Part shown: piece after piece, positions 48,486 through 60,191 of the stretch
Numbering within the stretch: position 1 is the stretch's first letter
Layout: each line of letters starts with the position of its first letter
Assembly (NCBI GenBank): GCA_021018815.1
Contig: JAITYX010000003.1
Coordinates: 10,320,501 to 10,384,500 of the forward strand
Origin: Talinum fruticosum
Taxonomy: Eukaryota > Streptophyta > Magnoliopsida > Caryophyllales > Talinaceae
Length of the DNA: 64,000 nucleotides
Direction: 5' to 3'
Position numbers and translations under genes: made by a program
Notes under the pieces: model-generated
What the model was told of the DNA's origin: nothing
The model's database searches: none
What the model saw: the letters and a program-made list of their open reading frames with translations, nothing else

Positions 48486-50684
48486 TTACTTCCCCCTAAA
48501 AGAATTTCGTCCCCGAAATTCGAACAATTAGGTACTACCCCGAAACGGCAAGATATAGGCATATATACCTAGAGCACACTCACACACTCAATACGGAAGG
48601 AGACTCAATTAGGTAGCCACGGTTATCGGAATCCCTCGGTGGTCTCTATGGTTTAATGAGTTCCAGCCTCCTTTCTACCATCATTTCGATACGTCTGTTC
48701 ACTTAATTACAAAGCGCCAAGGAGCAAATCGCACTAGAAAAGAGCAAATAGTTGGCTTGGAACGATCTCACCACTTGTTTTAAATTGGATATTAATGTCT
48801 CCACCAAACACTTATGCAATCTACACATTAACTTGGCACGCATCTAGTTCAAACATCTTACACCACCTTGTAGCTCCTTATCCTCGATAAACTTAAGCAA
48901 ACTCTATGGCCAAGCTAGTTGGGTGGGCTAGTTCAACGAATTATCTATGGTGCATCACTGGTCAAACGGTAAGAATGACACACATACTAGGCAAGTAACA
49001 TCACCAAAAGGTAGTAGACAGAGCTCGAAAGTATAATCAAAATGCTAGAATTGAAACCAAGTCAAGATTCAAAGGCAACCAAACTATGTGTGAACATATC
49101 CATCACTATAAGATCCTTAGGCAACTCATGGTAACTACAATAGGTAGTAGGAATTCCTCATGTTATTCTTTCACCTCTGTGGGACTTAAGATGAAGCCTA
49201 TGCTCCTTATGTAAGACTTAAAGTATCTCACTCCCAAGTAACTTATGGTCGTTACTATAAGCACTAATAATACAACAAACTCCAAATGAAGTATGGGAGT
49301 GATAGAACTTCTAACTACCATTGTAAACGAGGCGCTCCACCTAAGAGGTTATTATCAATGCCCAAGGTTTATAAACTTCAAAAAGAACCGCCACATATAA
49401 ACTCAAAAGTGGTGGAGGGCATGATTCCAACATTCATCAATCAACTCTTCTTGGTGAGATAGTTAAGTGAAAGGAACTCAAAATGGTGGAAAGCACAATC
49501 TTCAATATGATTTACTTAGCCCCTTCTAGCCTCATGCTCGACTTATTCTAAACTTTTCTCATAAGTTTCTCAAATTGGGACTCATAGATGGATCTCCATA
49601 ACCATTGCATCCTATGTTTGGTCGATTCAAAACTTAGATGGAAATAGAGAAAATTCCTAAATCAACTGTTTCTCCAAAATAGTTCCCAAAGGCACCCAAA
49701 AGGTACCTTCCAACACTTCGAACGACCTTCACTTCAAGCAAAATACCCAGTTTGGCATTCTTGATTATGAACTCAAATATTATTATCAAGAAAACCAATT
49801 CCACCAACGATACAACAATCTTTCACGTTGTATTTCCCATTAATTTTCCTCTCCATGGCCTCTAATTCTCATTTATGACTTTCAAAGTACCCACCTATGA
49901 GTATTTCCATAAATATATGCAAGTATCCTTCAACACTCGGGAGTGCTCAGCCCTATCCTATTCCACAATGTGACATTTCAATTCATTCCTTAGTGACAAC
50001 TCCCAAAGACAGCCTCTATACCTAGATCAACAAACGGAGTCGGAGTCTCCAAGTATGCTTCACTTATGCTACTGCACCGTATGTCTTTCCTTTTCCCATA
50101 AAAATCAATTATGCACTCTCTAAACTCCTTGGAAAGAATTATATAAACAATCAATACATAATTGAATACTCGTATGCTTCTTCTTAGAGGTAGGATTCCG
50201 AAGTCAACTAACAATTTAGAAGCCACACCGCGAAATTAATGAATATGGAAAGGAAATTAAAAAAAATTCAGCCACATCCAATTACATACTTAGCACGCAT
50301 AAATCACTCACACATACAAGCACATAAGTTCACAATTCACATCACTGAACTCATCCTCTAGCTAATCACATAAGTAATCAAATCAATTAAGTCCTAAAGA
50401 TAGAGGTTTTTAATTCAGGACTCAACGAAACCAATGAGTAATGGACCGAAAATAAGATTTCAGCCACACTTACTGCCACAATTAGCACACACAAGCCACT
50501 CACATATCACCTTAATGGGCATTTTACAATCAACTAATTTGACTAAGTCAACCACGTAGTCGCTTATAAATTAGAGGTTGAACTTAAGGGCATACATATG
50601 TCGGTCACAAACAAAGCACATAATCACATAACAAGGATCTTAGACGGCTATATGCAATGTATACTTAAGGTCACCAAAATCTAT
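48486..50684 (-). other. Internal region of gypsy element, no coding sequence readable
   Basis: The first 40 bp next to the 3' LTR (minus strand AATTTCGGGGACGAAATTC, then TTTTAGGGGGAAGTAA) is the familiar sequence at the end of pol in chromovirus-like gypsy elements. The remaining 2.1 kb shows no Gag, protease, RT or integrase motif. Confidence 0.6.
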
Positions 50685-50695
50685 GCTCGATACCA
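50685..50695 (-). other. PBS of gypsy element
   Basis: The minus strand reads TGGTATCGAGC three bases from the LTR. Initiator-Met type with CAG read as CG. Confidence 0.75.
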
Positions 50696-50698
50696 TTT

Positions 50699-51419
50699 TC
50701 TAACACCCCAAAACGCCCCTAGGAGTATTACATCGCCAAATTTCCTTACGGGAACTCCCAAGGCTCTGTTAGGTGTCAATTTTGCTTCCTAAATTCAACT
50801 TAGACATAGTAAAGGTGGTTTTCCAAAGGAATTTGAGATTTTCTAAAAATTTTGGCAGAGTTATATTAGTAATGTGGGCTATTCCTTAGGCTTAAAGCCC
50901 TAAAACCCTACATAAAAACATAACACAACTCAACGAGCCACATGCTCGGATTCCAACCAATCATGCGATAAAACTTAATGGTTTACTATACATCTAGTAC
51001 AAACTACATGAACTAAATTACAAGTACAATACTTAGAAATATAAGAAATGCACAGTAACTAAATTACAAGTTATTATTGGACCCCAAGCTTCTCCCTCCT
51101 AATTTACTCAATTAAAAGTAATCCTAATCCCCCTTCTATCCCCCTATTTTTGTTTTGTTAAACATAATAATTATTAAACCCACATACGTAGCGTAAGCGT
51201 ACCTCGATTTATACATAGTTGGTCCAGGCAAAAATTCGGAGGACGGAATTAATACGCTTCACTAATAAGAGTTACACGAACCGATAATAATTCGCTCAAA
51301 TAACTTTACGAATATCTAGCCACATATATACCTTGGTTATTTGACCTACTCTATTTAATTAAAACTAAATAATTAATTTAACTCATATAATTACCTAACC
51401 CAAAATTACAGGTCATACA
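50699..51419 (-). repeat. 5' LTR of gypsy element, internally deleted
   Basis: 721 bp. The first 370 bp match the start of the long LTR and the last 350 bp match its end (48140-48485), joined at about 51069 (ATTACAAG/TTATTATTGG). About 2.3 kb is missing from the middle. Confidence 0.85.
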
Positions 51420-51424
51420 GATCA

Positions 51425-52410
51425 ATCTTGTACCCTTCAGGAATATCAAAAAGAACCTTGAGAACGTTGCTGTTTAGGCTCTCCTTGGAGGGATAGAATG
51501 AGAACAAAGTTCTTATAAAAACCAAAGAAGTCCGGCTTCGGACTTCAGCAGAGTCATAGTTCTTTCGAGCCTTAGGTTTGACTCGAGCAAACTTAGAAAA
51601 AAGTCCTTATCGACTTCATTGAAAGACTACGTGTTTTTCTCAAGAAACAGACTTTTAATATTGAAGAGTCTCGTGAAGGAAGGCAAAGTTCATGACAATT
51701 TTCTTGCCATGAACAAAAGAAATAAGAATGTTGTCTAAGGCGGACAAGTTTGGGTAGAATTCTATGACTAGATCTCAGTAGATGTAGTCATAGTAACGAG
51801 AGATGATCAAGAAAATCAGTTTTCTTGAGTTTTTTTAACCCAAGAGAGTTTGGCGAGATAGAAAGAATTTGTCTTCATGACAGTACTATTGGGCGACAAT
51901 AGGAGATTTTGATTCTTCCATGTTTATGGAAGAAACAGACTTTGCCCTTTGAGGCCTCCTTGCGATGGTCATTAGGCACGGAAGTCGAGGGGACGACTCT
52001 AGGAGAAGTTCCGGCCTTCTTTGTGGCCGAACCACCCTTAAAAATTGTTCCTCTTTTAGGCTTGTTTGGAAAAGAAAGAGAGATAGAAACTGAAAGAGTT
52101 GGAGTAGGATTAGAAGAGAACTGAAAAATTAGAAAAGATAGAGAGTAAGAGTGAGAAACCCGAGTCCGAGTTGAGCGAGTCCAACAAAGCTGAGTGAGAG
52201 GAAAGGATTCTGACTTCTTATTTCAAATGTACAAGAGCAAAGTGTAGAAATGAGAATAAGTGACGATTAGTTATAAAGAAGAGCTCTCAACGGATAGAAG
52301 ACCGCAATTGACCTGGAGAATAGTGGAATAGCTAATTCCAACGGTTATAATTCCATCGGCTTTCTTTAAATAGTTTCCCAACAGCTAGTTTTTCAATTCA
52401 GATCACGTGG

Positions 52411-52450
<40 letters not shown>

Positions 52451-52740
52451 TTTATAAAATTTTACCTAAGATTCTCCATTGATTAGAGATGACCTCGAAA
52501 CTTTGTTGTCCATTTTCTCTTAACCGAGTATGACTCGGTTTTCTATCCGATTGCTTAGAAACCACTCGGTTCATAAACAACTAGAGCTCGGTTTCATGAA
52601 CTTCCAACCGAACTACAAGTCATTCAGATTTCACTCAATAAAAATATGTTTGAACAATATAAGCACATAATAATTCATGCAATAAAACATGTAATCGTGC
52701 ATTTAACATACCAATCTCATTTTTAATAAAGCAAAACCGA
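51425..52740 (-). pseudogene. copia IV third-ORF and 3' region (minus strand)
   Basis: Between the end of pol and the gypsy insertion. On the minus strand it has a (GA)n tract (52411-52447) in the same place as the (TC)n of copia I (21186-21203). It then has KRGTIFKGGSATKKAGTSP-like residues comparable to the MPKRGNHPDF start of copia I, and it ends in VLKVLFDIPEGYKID at 51475-51425. All frames are broken. Confidence 0.6.
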
Positions 52741-52743
52741 TCT

Positions 52744-53163
52744 TCACCTAATGTTAGTAAAAATATCAGCCAATTGGAGCTGGAAAGTAATAAATTCAAG
52801 TTCTACATTACACTTTTTAGAATGGTTTCTCAAAAAGTGATATCGGACCTTAATGTGCTTAATCTTTGAATGCTGAATTGGGTTCTTGGTGATGCTGATA
52901 GCATTTTGATTATCACATTTGATAGGAGTGAATGAGAAGGTATGTCCCAAATCCTTTAGATGTTGCTTGATCCACAACAACTAAGCACGACAAGCTCCGA
53001 TCGCTATGTACTCAGCCTCAACTATTGATAAGGCGACCGAGTTATGCTTCTTTGAGTCCCAGGAGATAAGTGATTGACCCAGAAATTGGCATGCTCCTGA
53101 AGTACTCTTCCTATCAACCTTGTATCCAGCATAATAAGCGGGTAAGTAGCCACTAAGACTCAT
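52744..53163 (-). pseudogene. copia IV RNase H domain
   Basis: Minus-strand frames: YAGYKVDRKSTSGACQFLGQ and SLISWDSKKHNSVALS, then IVEAEYIAIGACRA-stop (53163-52981), followed by LWIKQHLKDLGHTF, FTPIKCDNQNAISITKNPIQ and SKKCNVELEFITFQLQLADI (52980-52744). This is the copia RNase H and pol C-terminus, with one stop codon between the halves and DIFTN in place of DIFTK. Confidence 0.88.
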
Positions 53164-53263
53164 ACTTGAGTCGTTTGAGTACTAAAGACCAAGTGTCCGA
53201 TTCCCTAAAAGATATCTAAAAATGCTGTTCACCACAAGTGAGATGTGATTCTTTTGGATTAGC

Positions 53264-53853
53264 TTAAAATCTTACACATAGGAAGACACTAAACATGATA
53301 TCTGACCTAGTAGAAGTAAGGTAAAGTAAAGATCCGATCATACCTATATAGAGTATCCGATCTATTGACTTACCATTCTCATATAAGTCCATTTTGGTAC
53401 TACTACCCGTAGGAGTTGTCGCTGGCTTAGCATCTTGAAGTTTGTACTTCTTGAGTAACTCCTTCACATACTTGGACTGGTGGACATAGATTCCATCTTT
53501 GTCTTACTTGATTTGTAGTCCAAGGAGGAAATTCAATTCTCCCATCATGCTCATTTGGAATTCCTGTCTCATGAGCTCGGAAAATTGTTGACATAAAATC
53601 TCATTAGTAGCACCAAAAATTATATCATCAACATGGATCTGAATGATAAGAAAATCCTTCCCCTTGGTTTTAGTAGATAAGGTTTTGTCAATCAGACCTC
53701 TTTTAAATCCATTTTCAACCAAAAAGCTACTTAATCTTTCATACCAAACTGTTGGAGCTTGTTTTAAACAATATAAAGCCTTTTGCAATTTGAAAACATG
53801 ATTTAGAAAGTGAGAGTTTTCAAATCCAGGGGCTTGCTCCACATATACTTCCT
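53264..53853 (-). pseudogene. copia IV reverse transcriptase, C-terminal half
   Basis: Minus strand: EEVYVEQAPGFENSHF, HVFKLQKALYCLKQAPTVWY, then IIQIHVDDIIFGATNEI, with the catalytic motif at 53624-53635 read as HVDD instead of YVDD, then MSMMGELNFLLGLQIK-stop and KELLKKYKLQDAKPATT. Upstream of EEVY the reading frame ends at the CACTA-like insertion at 53854, and the N-terminal half of pol is not found to the right. Confidence 0.88.
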
Positions 53854-54260
53854 CACTACTACAGGAACCACCTTGTACTATGGTTCAAAATGACTTTTTA
53901 CTATAGTTATCAGGTGTCGTGTATGGGGGCATATTAGTAGATGGACATCTTTTACTATGGTTCAAAACCGTAGTAAAAAGACAACCTCTCACTATAGTTC
54001 ATTTCAGAAACAAGTAGTAAAAGATTACCTATTACCGTTGTTCTGGTTAAAAAAACCGTATTAATAGGTTCATCTATTACTATGGTTCTTTCTCCGAACC
54101 GTAGTAATAGGTCCGGGCCCAAAACTCCGTATTTGGCCAAATGTAGGCGATGGAAGGCTTATTACTATGGTTCTTACATAAGAATTGTAGTAATAGGTTA
54201 TTTTTAGACCTATTACTCGTGGTTTTTTAGTAAGAACCATAGTAATAGGTCTTAATTTTT
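53854..54260. mobile_element. CACTA-like transposon end with subterminal repeats
   Basis: Starts CACTACTACAGGAACCACC exactly where the copia RT frame breaks. At least eight copies of TATTACTATGGTTC-like motifs in both orientations follow up to about 54250. This is the layout of a CACTA terminus. I could not find the opposite end or a transposase, so the element is probably truncated. Confidence 0.55.
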
Positions 54261-54467
54261 TTGTTTTTCGTACCCCATGTACAATTTTACAAACAAAATA
54301 TATACATGTACATTTTACAACCACAACAATTTACACAACAAACCACCAACAACCTCACTTGGTTTACAACAATTTACACATTTTGCAACCACAACAATTC
54401 CATATTTCACAACTTTCAGCAAAAAATATATTACATGTGAGACCAATACATTCAGCCTACTAAAAAT

Positions 54468-54527
54468 ATCATTTTGGGTAAATATGAGACCATGACATGT
54501 CATGGTCGCATATTTACCCAAAATGAT
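54468..54527. repeat. 60-bp near-perfect palindrome
   Basis: Two 30-base arms (54468-54497 and 54498-54527) are reverse complements with a single mismatch and no spacer; the centre is CATGACATGTCATG. The arms contain ATTTTGGGTAAATATG. It lies between the CACTA-like end and the tandem LTRs. It could be a foldback-element remnant or a recombination product. Confidence 0.85.
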
Positions 54528-54814
54528 GCTTTTTATAGATTGAGTTATGTGCTTGTCTTTATGACTATATTGCTTGCTTGGAGTTCTTACAAGTAGTAGC
54601 CTGGAGAACATATACTTAAAACTCATGTACCTAAAGCAATAACTTTTCCATAACAAATAGAACAAACATAGAAGGATCATAAAATGAAAAGGAAATCAAA
54701 ACTAACATTGGTTGCTATTCTCAACTCCTCGCTTCTCAACTTGGAACTTTATGGTATTGTAGACACGTAAAAAGTGTTGTCCCTTATCTCTTTATTTATG
54801 TATTTCATTATGTT

Positions 54815-56577
54815 TGCCCGATGATGAAATACGAGTCCTGTTTGAGGATTTGAATCTCGGACTATGATCGATTGATGCGACATAAGCCGATAAACCACAA
54901 AGAACCCTCAACACCAAATAAATAGCCTTTTGCTCTGGGTTGGTCCACCAATCCTCTTTTCTTTTGGTTGATCCACGAACCAGCTGAGCCTTTAGAGACA
55001 ATGGAGTTTAATACGGTGTGTCGGGAAATTTTAATTTTATAATAACGCATTTTACTTTTGTCCAAATCGGACAAGGAGTTGAAGACCTAAAGATGGCATT
55101 AAAGAGTTGCATTTTCATGATCACGAGTATCAAAGTGTTGCGTTTAAGTTTCATAGGACAGTCCACACGAGACTAGAAGCTTTTCCCCTCAAAACGACGT
55201 CGTGGCCGCGCCGCCTTCGAGAAGCATTATGTGGAACGCCGAGTTTTGGCTTGGAGATTCCCTTGGAGACACACTAGGGCACAAAACCCTAGGGGCGCCC
55301 GGGTGGCTCGCACTCGCTAACCGCATTCGATCCGATTTTATCACCTTCTTATCCGGTTTAATCTCTTAGGACTTGGCCCGGTTTATTTTCAGCTGCTTGG
55401 ATGGCTGGATAGAGGCAAACCTTAGGTCAATTGTGACCTAGGTCCTCTCCTATAAATAGAGAGCCTTGACTCTCATTCCCATACGACTTCCTCGCTTTAG
55501 TATCATGTCGCAGAAAGCTATCATGAGTACCGATACCTAAACATCACTTTGATGAAATCATTACTCACTTCTCACCTTCTCTTTATCCCCTACAGCTTGA
55601 ATCCATGCAAAGAGCTAAAGAATTTTCGATTATTCTGATCTCTCGGTCACTCATTCAACTCATCGTTACTATACCCTACACACATATCTCATCGTTACTA
55701 TGCCCGATGATGAAATACGAGTCCTGTTTGAGGATTTGAATCTCGGACTATGATCGATTGATGCGACATAAGCCGATAAACCACAAAGAACCCTCAAAAC
55801 CAAATAAATAGCCTTTTGCTTTGGGTTGGTCCACCAATCCTCTTTTCTTTTGGTTGATCCACGAACCGGCTGAGCCTTTAGAGACAATGGAGTTTAATAC
55901 GGTGTGTCGGGAAATTTTAATTTTATAATAACGCATTTTACTTTTGTCCAAATCGGACAAGGAGTTGAAGACCTAAAGATGGCATTAAAGAGTTGCATTT
56001 TCATGATCACGAGTATCAAAGTGTTGCGTTTACGTTTCATAGGACAGTCCACACGAGACTAGAAGCTTTTCCCCTCAAAACGACGTCGTGGCCGCGCCGC
56101 CTTCGAGAAGCATTATGTGGAACGCCGAGTTTTGGCTTGGAGATTCCCTTGGAGACACACTAGGGCACAAAACCCTAGGGGCGCCCGGTGGCTCGCACCT
56201 GCTAACCGCATTCGATCCGATTTTATCACCTTCTTATCCGGTTTAATCTCTTAGGACTTGGCCCGGTTTATTTTCAGCTGCTTGGATGGTCGGATAGAGG
56301 CAAACCTTAGGTCAATTGTGACCTAGGTCCTCTCCTATAAATAGAGAGCCTTGACTCTCATTCCCATACGACTTCCTCGCTTTAGTATCATGCTCGCAGA
56401 AAGCTATCATGAGTACCGATACCTAAACATCACTTTGATGAAATCATTACTCACTTCTCACCTTCTCTTTATCCCCTGCAGCTTGAATCCATGCAAAGAG
56501 CTAAAGAATTTTCGATTATTCCGATCTCTCGGTCACTCATTCAACTCATCGTTACTATACCCTACACACATATCTCA
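54815..56577 (+). mobile_element. Tandem pair of 877-bp LTR-like units
   Basis: Copies 54815-55691 and 55701-56577 both start TGCCCGATGATG and end ATATCTCA (TG...CA). They are separated by only 9 bp (TCGTTACTA) and differ at roughly a dozen positions, mostly CAG/CTG sites. Each carries TATAAATAG (55451-55459 and 56336-56344), so the units look like LTRs on the plus strand. No target duplication is seen (ATGTT left, CAAAA right). The 69-72 codon minus-strand frames in each copy are repeats of each other and not genes. Confidence 0.7.
55451..55459 (+). promoter_or_regulatory. TATA box in LTR-like unit 1
   Basis: TATAAATAG in CTCTCCTATAAATAGAGAGC; conserved in unit 2 at 56336-56344. Confidence 0.6.
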
Positions 56578-56611
56578 CAAAAACAAGCCCGTTTTTTTAC
56601 TTGTCACTATT

Positions 56612-58735
56612 TGTAACACCCCAAAACACCCCTAAGAGTATTACATCGCCGGAGTTCCTTAAAGGAACTCCCAAGGCTCTTTCTCGGTGTCGGTTTGGCT
56701 ATCTAAACTCAACTTAAAGATAATAAAGGTAGTTCTCCAAAAGAATTTGAGATTTCCTAGAAAATTCGGCAGAGTTCTGTTTATAATGTGGACTATCCCA
56801 TAGGCTTAAAGCCCTAAAACCCCGCATAAAACGCATAATAAAACTCAACGAGCCACACGCTCGGAGTATACAACTCAACGGCTACACCCCGGAGTCCAAC
56901 CAATCATGCGACAAACTTAGAACGATCTAAATGGTTCATGGTACATTGGGTACAAACTATATGAACTGAATTACAAAGTATAATACTAGGAAATATAAGA
57001 AATGCATATTCTTGACTCGAATCATTCGGCATGCAAGCAAACGAAGCAATCAGCGGAGTCCGAACTAAGCTAGGTGTAGATCATACTTTCTCGGAAATGT
57101 ACCTGTAATATTGGGAGTGGGGGAAAATTTGTGGGGGTGAGCAATAAACCACGGGCTCACCTGGAGTCTTACACCCTTAAAATGGAAATCCTTTACACAT
57201 AATACTCATAATAATGAAATAAGCAAAAGCATAATAACATAATACAAATCTATATACTTTTCAATGAAATCTCTAGAAATAGTTTTCAACGTAACGATCA
57301 TAACTTTTCAATCATTCAAAGCATGAATTGCAATCATTTTGGGAATTGAATCACTTTAAACAAGGTGAATTCATCCGCACTTTCTTTCAAATGCTTTCAA
57401 TCGGACATTGGATCACTTCTACTGAATCACTTCTCATAAATCATTTTCAATGAATCTCTTTCGGTGAATCACTTCCCAAGTTTGGGACTCGAACTAGCAC
57501 TTCGCAATTTCTCATAGTTTCTCCGATTTCTCTGGTTTCTCCGGGCGCGACCCCAAATAAAAGGCTCCTGGGACCTATCTAGGAAGATTCCAATCAGGCA
57601 TCCTGCTACACAGGACCCCTAGCTAGCCGCCCTAGCTAGAATCCTTCCTTGTGCTAAACAATCTAGGCAAAGTCGATTCACAACAATTCCTTTAACACGT
57701 TCACTTATCAAGCTTGTTTCAAACATCATTCTCAAATCAATTTCACTTCTTCAAAGTACGTTTTCACGTTTGAAAAGCATATATCACACAAGTCACAATC
57801 ACGTATCATTTTGCGTAAAACATAGAACGTCTTTCAAAACCAACTTCGAACTACGTTTAACACAATCACTTGCACGAGATAGCCACAATTCAACACAAAT
57901 AGTCATTCTCAGCTTCTCTTCAACTAAACCTTTCTCAATTCTCCCTTTTAGTAAGATTAATTCCTTTTTCGAGCAACAATAACCACAAGTAGTTGCCATT
58001 AATCTCACATGTCCTAACTTCTCATAATTTACCATCTTCACTTCAATGTTTCCCGATTACGCCTCCATATTACTAATCAACCTCTTCTTACTCATATTTA
58101 GTCGGATAGCTCTCATTCTTACTTCACTACTAAAATTCCTCTAGCTCCCTTCATCTCCAAGTGTGATTTGCTCTCATCTTAGGTTTCTATTTCATTAATA
58201 GCTCTTTCTCGTCCAAATTCAATCATACAGACTCTTAATCTCTTTTCATCACTCCACTTCCGCTAGTTCCACTTATCTTCGAATTTAGTTCAACCAAAAG
58301 GATTTAATTATCTTTTGAACTCAATTATCCTAATACTCACCCACCTCTCACTCCCATGCCTCAATTGTGCATCACTCGGTGTGAACTCACACTCGTCTTT
58401 TATACTTAACTCATTATTTCCCAATATAAGCCGTTACCTTCCAACGCAAAGAACTTAGGAAATCTCTAAGGTTCAATTGAAGCATCAATTCATAGTTTAG
58501 ACCCAAATCATCATTTCTTCATTTCTAAGTGCTAATTGAGACCTTCACAATACTCTTTGTATCTACACAACCTAACTCCTAAACTTTCAAGCATCTCAAC
58601 TCTGCCCTAACCAACTACTAAGCTCCTTCACGTTTCGATTCAGGCTTCACAGTTCAATTCAATTTTCTCATAACTTAATTAAGTCCTAACGACTTCCTCA
58701 CTTCATTCTATCACATAAACATTCAACAATCCTTA
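56612..58735 (-). repeat. Partial third copy of chromovirus-like LTR
   Basis: Starts TGTAACACCCCAAAACACC and follows the first 2.1 kb of the 42917 LTR with moderate divergence. Landmarks are GGGCTCACCTGGAGTCTTA, the CACTTGCACGA block and CCTCAATTGTGCAT. It breaks at about 58735 where a different gypsy segment begins. A 12-bp direct repeat CTTAGGCTATTG (58732-58743 and 58827-58838) lies at the junction. Confidence 0.75.
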
Positions 58736-60191
58736 GGCTATTGGGTCTGTCACCACAAAAGGCCTTTCTTTGCTCTCCCCAATAAGGAGCGCACTACCAT
58801 CACAAACAAGGACAACCGGATCTATTCTTAGGCTATTGTTGTGGGCCCATTCCATCACAGGGCGCCTCTTCTTCGCACCACCCACACCACTTGCGGGCAG
58901 TAGCACCGAGGAGCCTCCTCCTTCTTCCTCCACCGAGCCCACCATGTTCCAGGCAATCCTTGATCGGCTCGATCAACTCCATGTGGGGCGGGCGATTTGT
59001 GAGACATGATGTTCTCAAATCAACGAGCCTTAGGAGTCTCGACGGGAGAGTCGGCCACCTCGAGCACCTTGCCCATTATTCCTACTATCATTATGGGGTG
59101 CCGTATCCTCCTCCCGACCGGACGCCATCAGCCGCACCCGGTGTCCGAGTGACCCCATTGTAAGTTTCCCCTTCCCTCCTTTGCTCCTTTCGATTTTTGC
59201 ATTTCATTGAGGACAATGAAAGTCCTAAGCATGGGGGTGGCCGCTGGATGATGGTTATAATGTTTTGATGGGTGACTTGGGTACATATTAGTTTAGGTTG
59301 TACATCCCGATCATCATCTTCATTTAGGTTTGCATTTAGGCACTACATTAGTTAGATTTTTCATGTTTTTATTCTAGTTAGCAGGCATTGGAGAACAAAG
59401 GGATCAATTTTTACGCAGTTGAGGTAATTATTCTTCCTTTCTACTTTTATTTTCGCTTGTGGTGGTAGCCTTAAAAAAAATTATTTTAGTTGTGAAAACC
59501 CTCCTGTGATGAACATTTGGAAGGGTGTGTACTTGAATTATCATGGGAAGTGTGTACTTTGGGATCTTTGGTTTGATTTGGATGATGAAAGAGACTTGGT
59601 TGCAAAATTGATTGAGATTGATTGTCTTGTTTGTGATTCATCTAGTCTTGAACGATCCTTGTGCATAATTGTGAAATTCTTATGTTTGGTACATCAAATA
59701 AACTAGTTTGTTGTGATTGTGGTAGGGATAACCTCGTGAGACTCTTTTTGTGCCTTAACGACTACCATTTTTTGTAGTCTCATTTCTCATGAGTGTTACT
59801 TTCCCATGCTCAACTCTAGAACTTGCCATCTTTTTCTTCAAAACCACATTTGACACATGCATGCTTACCAAGAGGATAGAGGCATTCATTTTGATAAACT
59901 ACATGAGCCAAATAGCCACCTTTGTTTTAGACCCTTCAAACCTTCCCCTTTCCCCGCACTAACCTTACTCAATATACCTTTGGCCTTTTTCATTCTTTCC
60001 TATCCTTAAGCCTTGGTCTAGTGGAGCATTTCTATTGATTGGGAATTTGTTGGGTGTTACCTTGTTAGTGGTGATTGGTTTATTGGCTAATTGAAGGAGC
60101 TATGAGTGGAGATGGATTTTTGTTTTAACCATTCATGCTTACCTTGCTTAGTTTTCTTGTAAAGTTTTAAGAAAAAAAGTTGAAAAGAAAA
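58736..60191 (+). mobile_element. Athila-like gypsy 3' internal segment
   Basis: A broken frame gives LFFAPPTPLAGSSTEEPPPS, TMFQAILDRLDQLHVGRAIC, then RSLDGRVGHLEHLAHYSYYH and YGVPYPPPDRTPSAAP, ending near 59163. It is followed by TTGAGGACAATGAAAGT and CATGGGGGTGG (59209-59240). That last motif pair is very similar to the sequence after the ORFs of Athila-type elements. The rest to 60191 is non-coding. No LTR of its own is seen, and it is cut by a copia LTR at 60192. Confidence 0.6.

Larger units (their letters stand above)
42917..51419 (-). mobile_element. Chromovirus-like Ty3/gypsy element, non-coding internal region
   Basis: LTRs at 42917-48485 (which includes a 2.5-kb solo LTR insertion) and 50699-51419, with a perfect target duplication GATCA (42912-42916 and 51420-51424). 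Minus orientation is shown by the initiator-Met PBS (50685-50695) next to the right LTR, and by the pol-end-like TTCGGGGACGAAATTC motif next to the left one. The 2.2-kb interior has no readable gag or pol, so the element is a non-autonomous or strongly deleted derivative. Confidence 0.85.

Noticed and set aside
54792..55960. Nearly identical 70-codon minus-strand frames as a duplicated gene
   Set aside because: They are part of the two LTR-like units; the similarity reflects the DNA repeat and no known protein is recognised.
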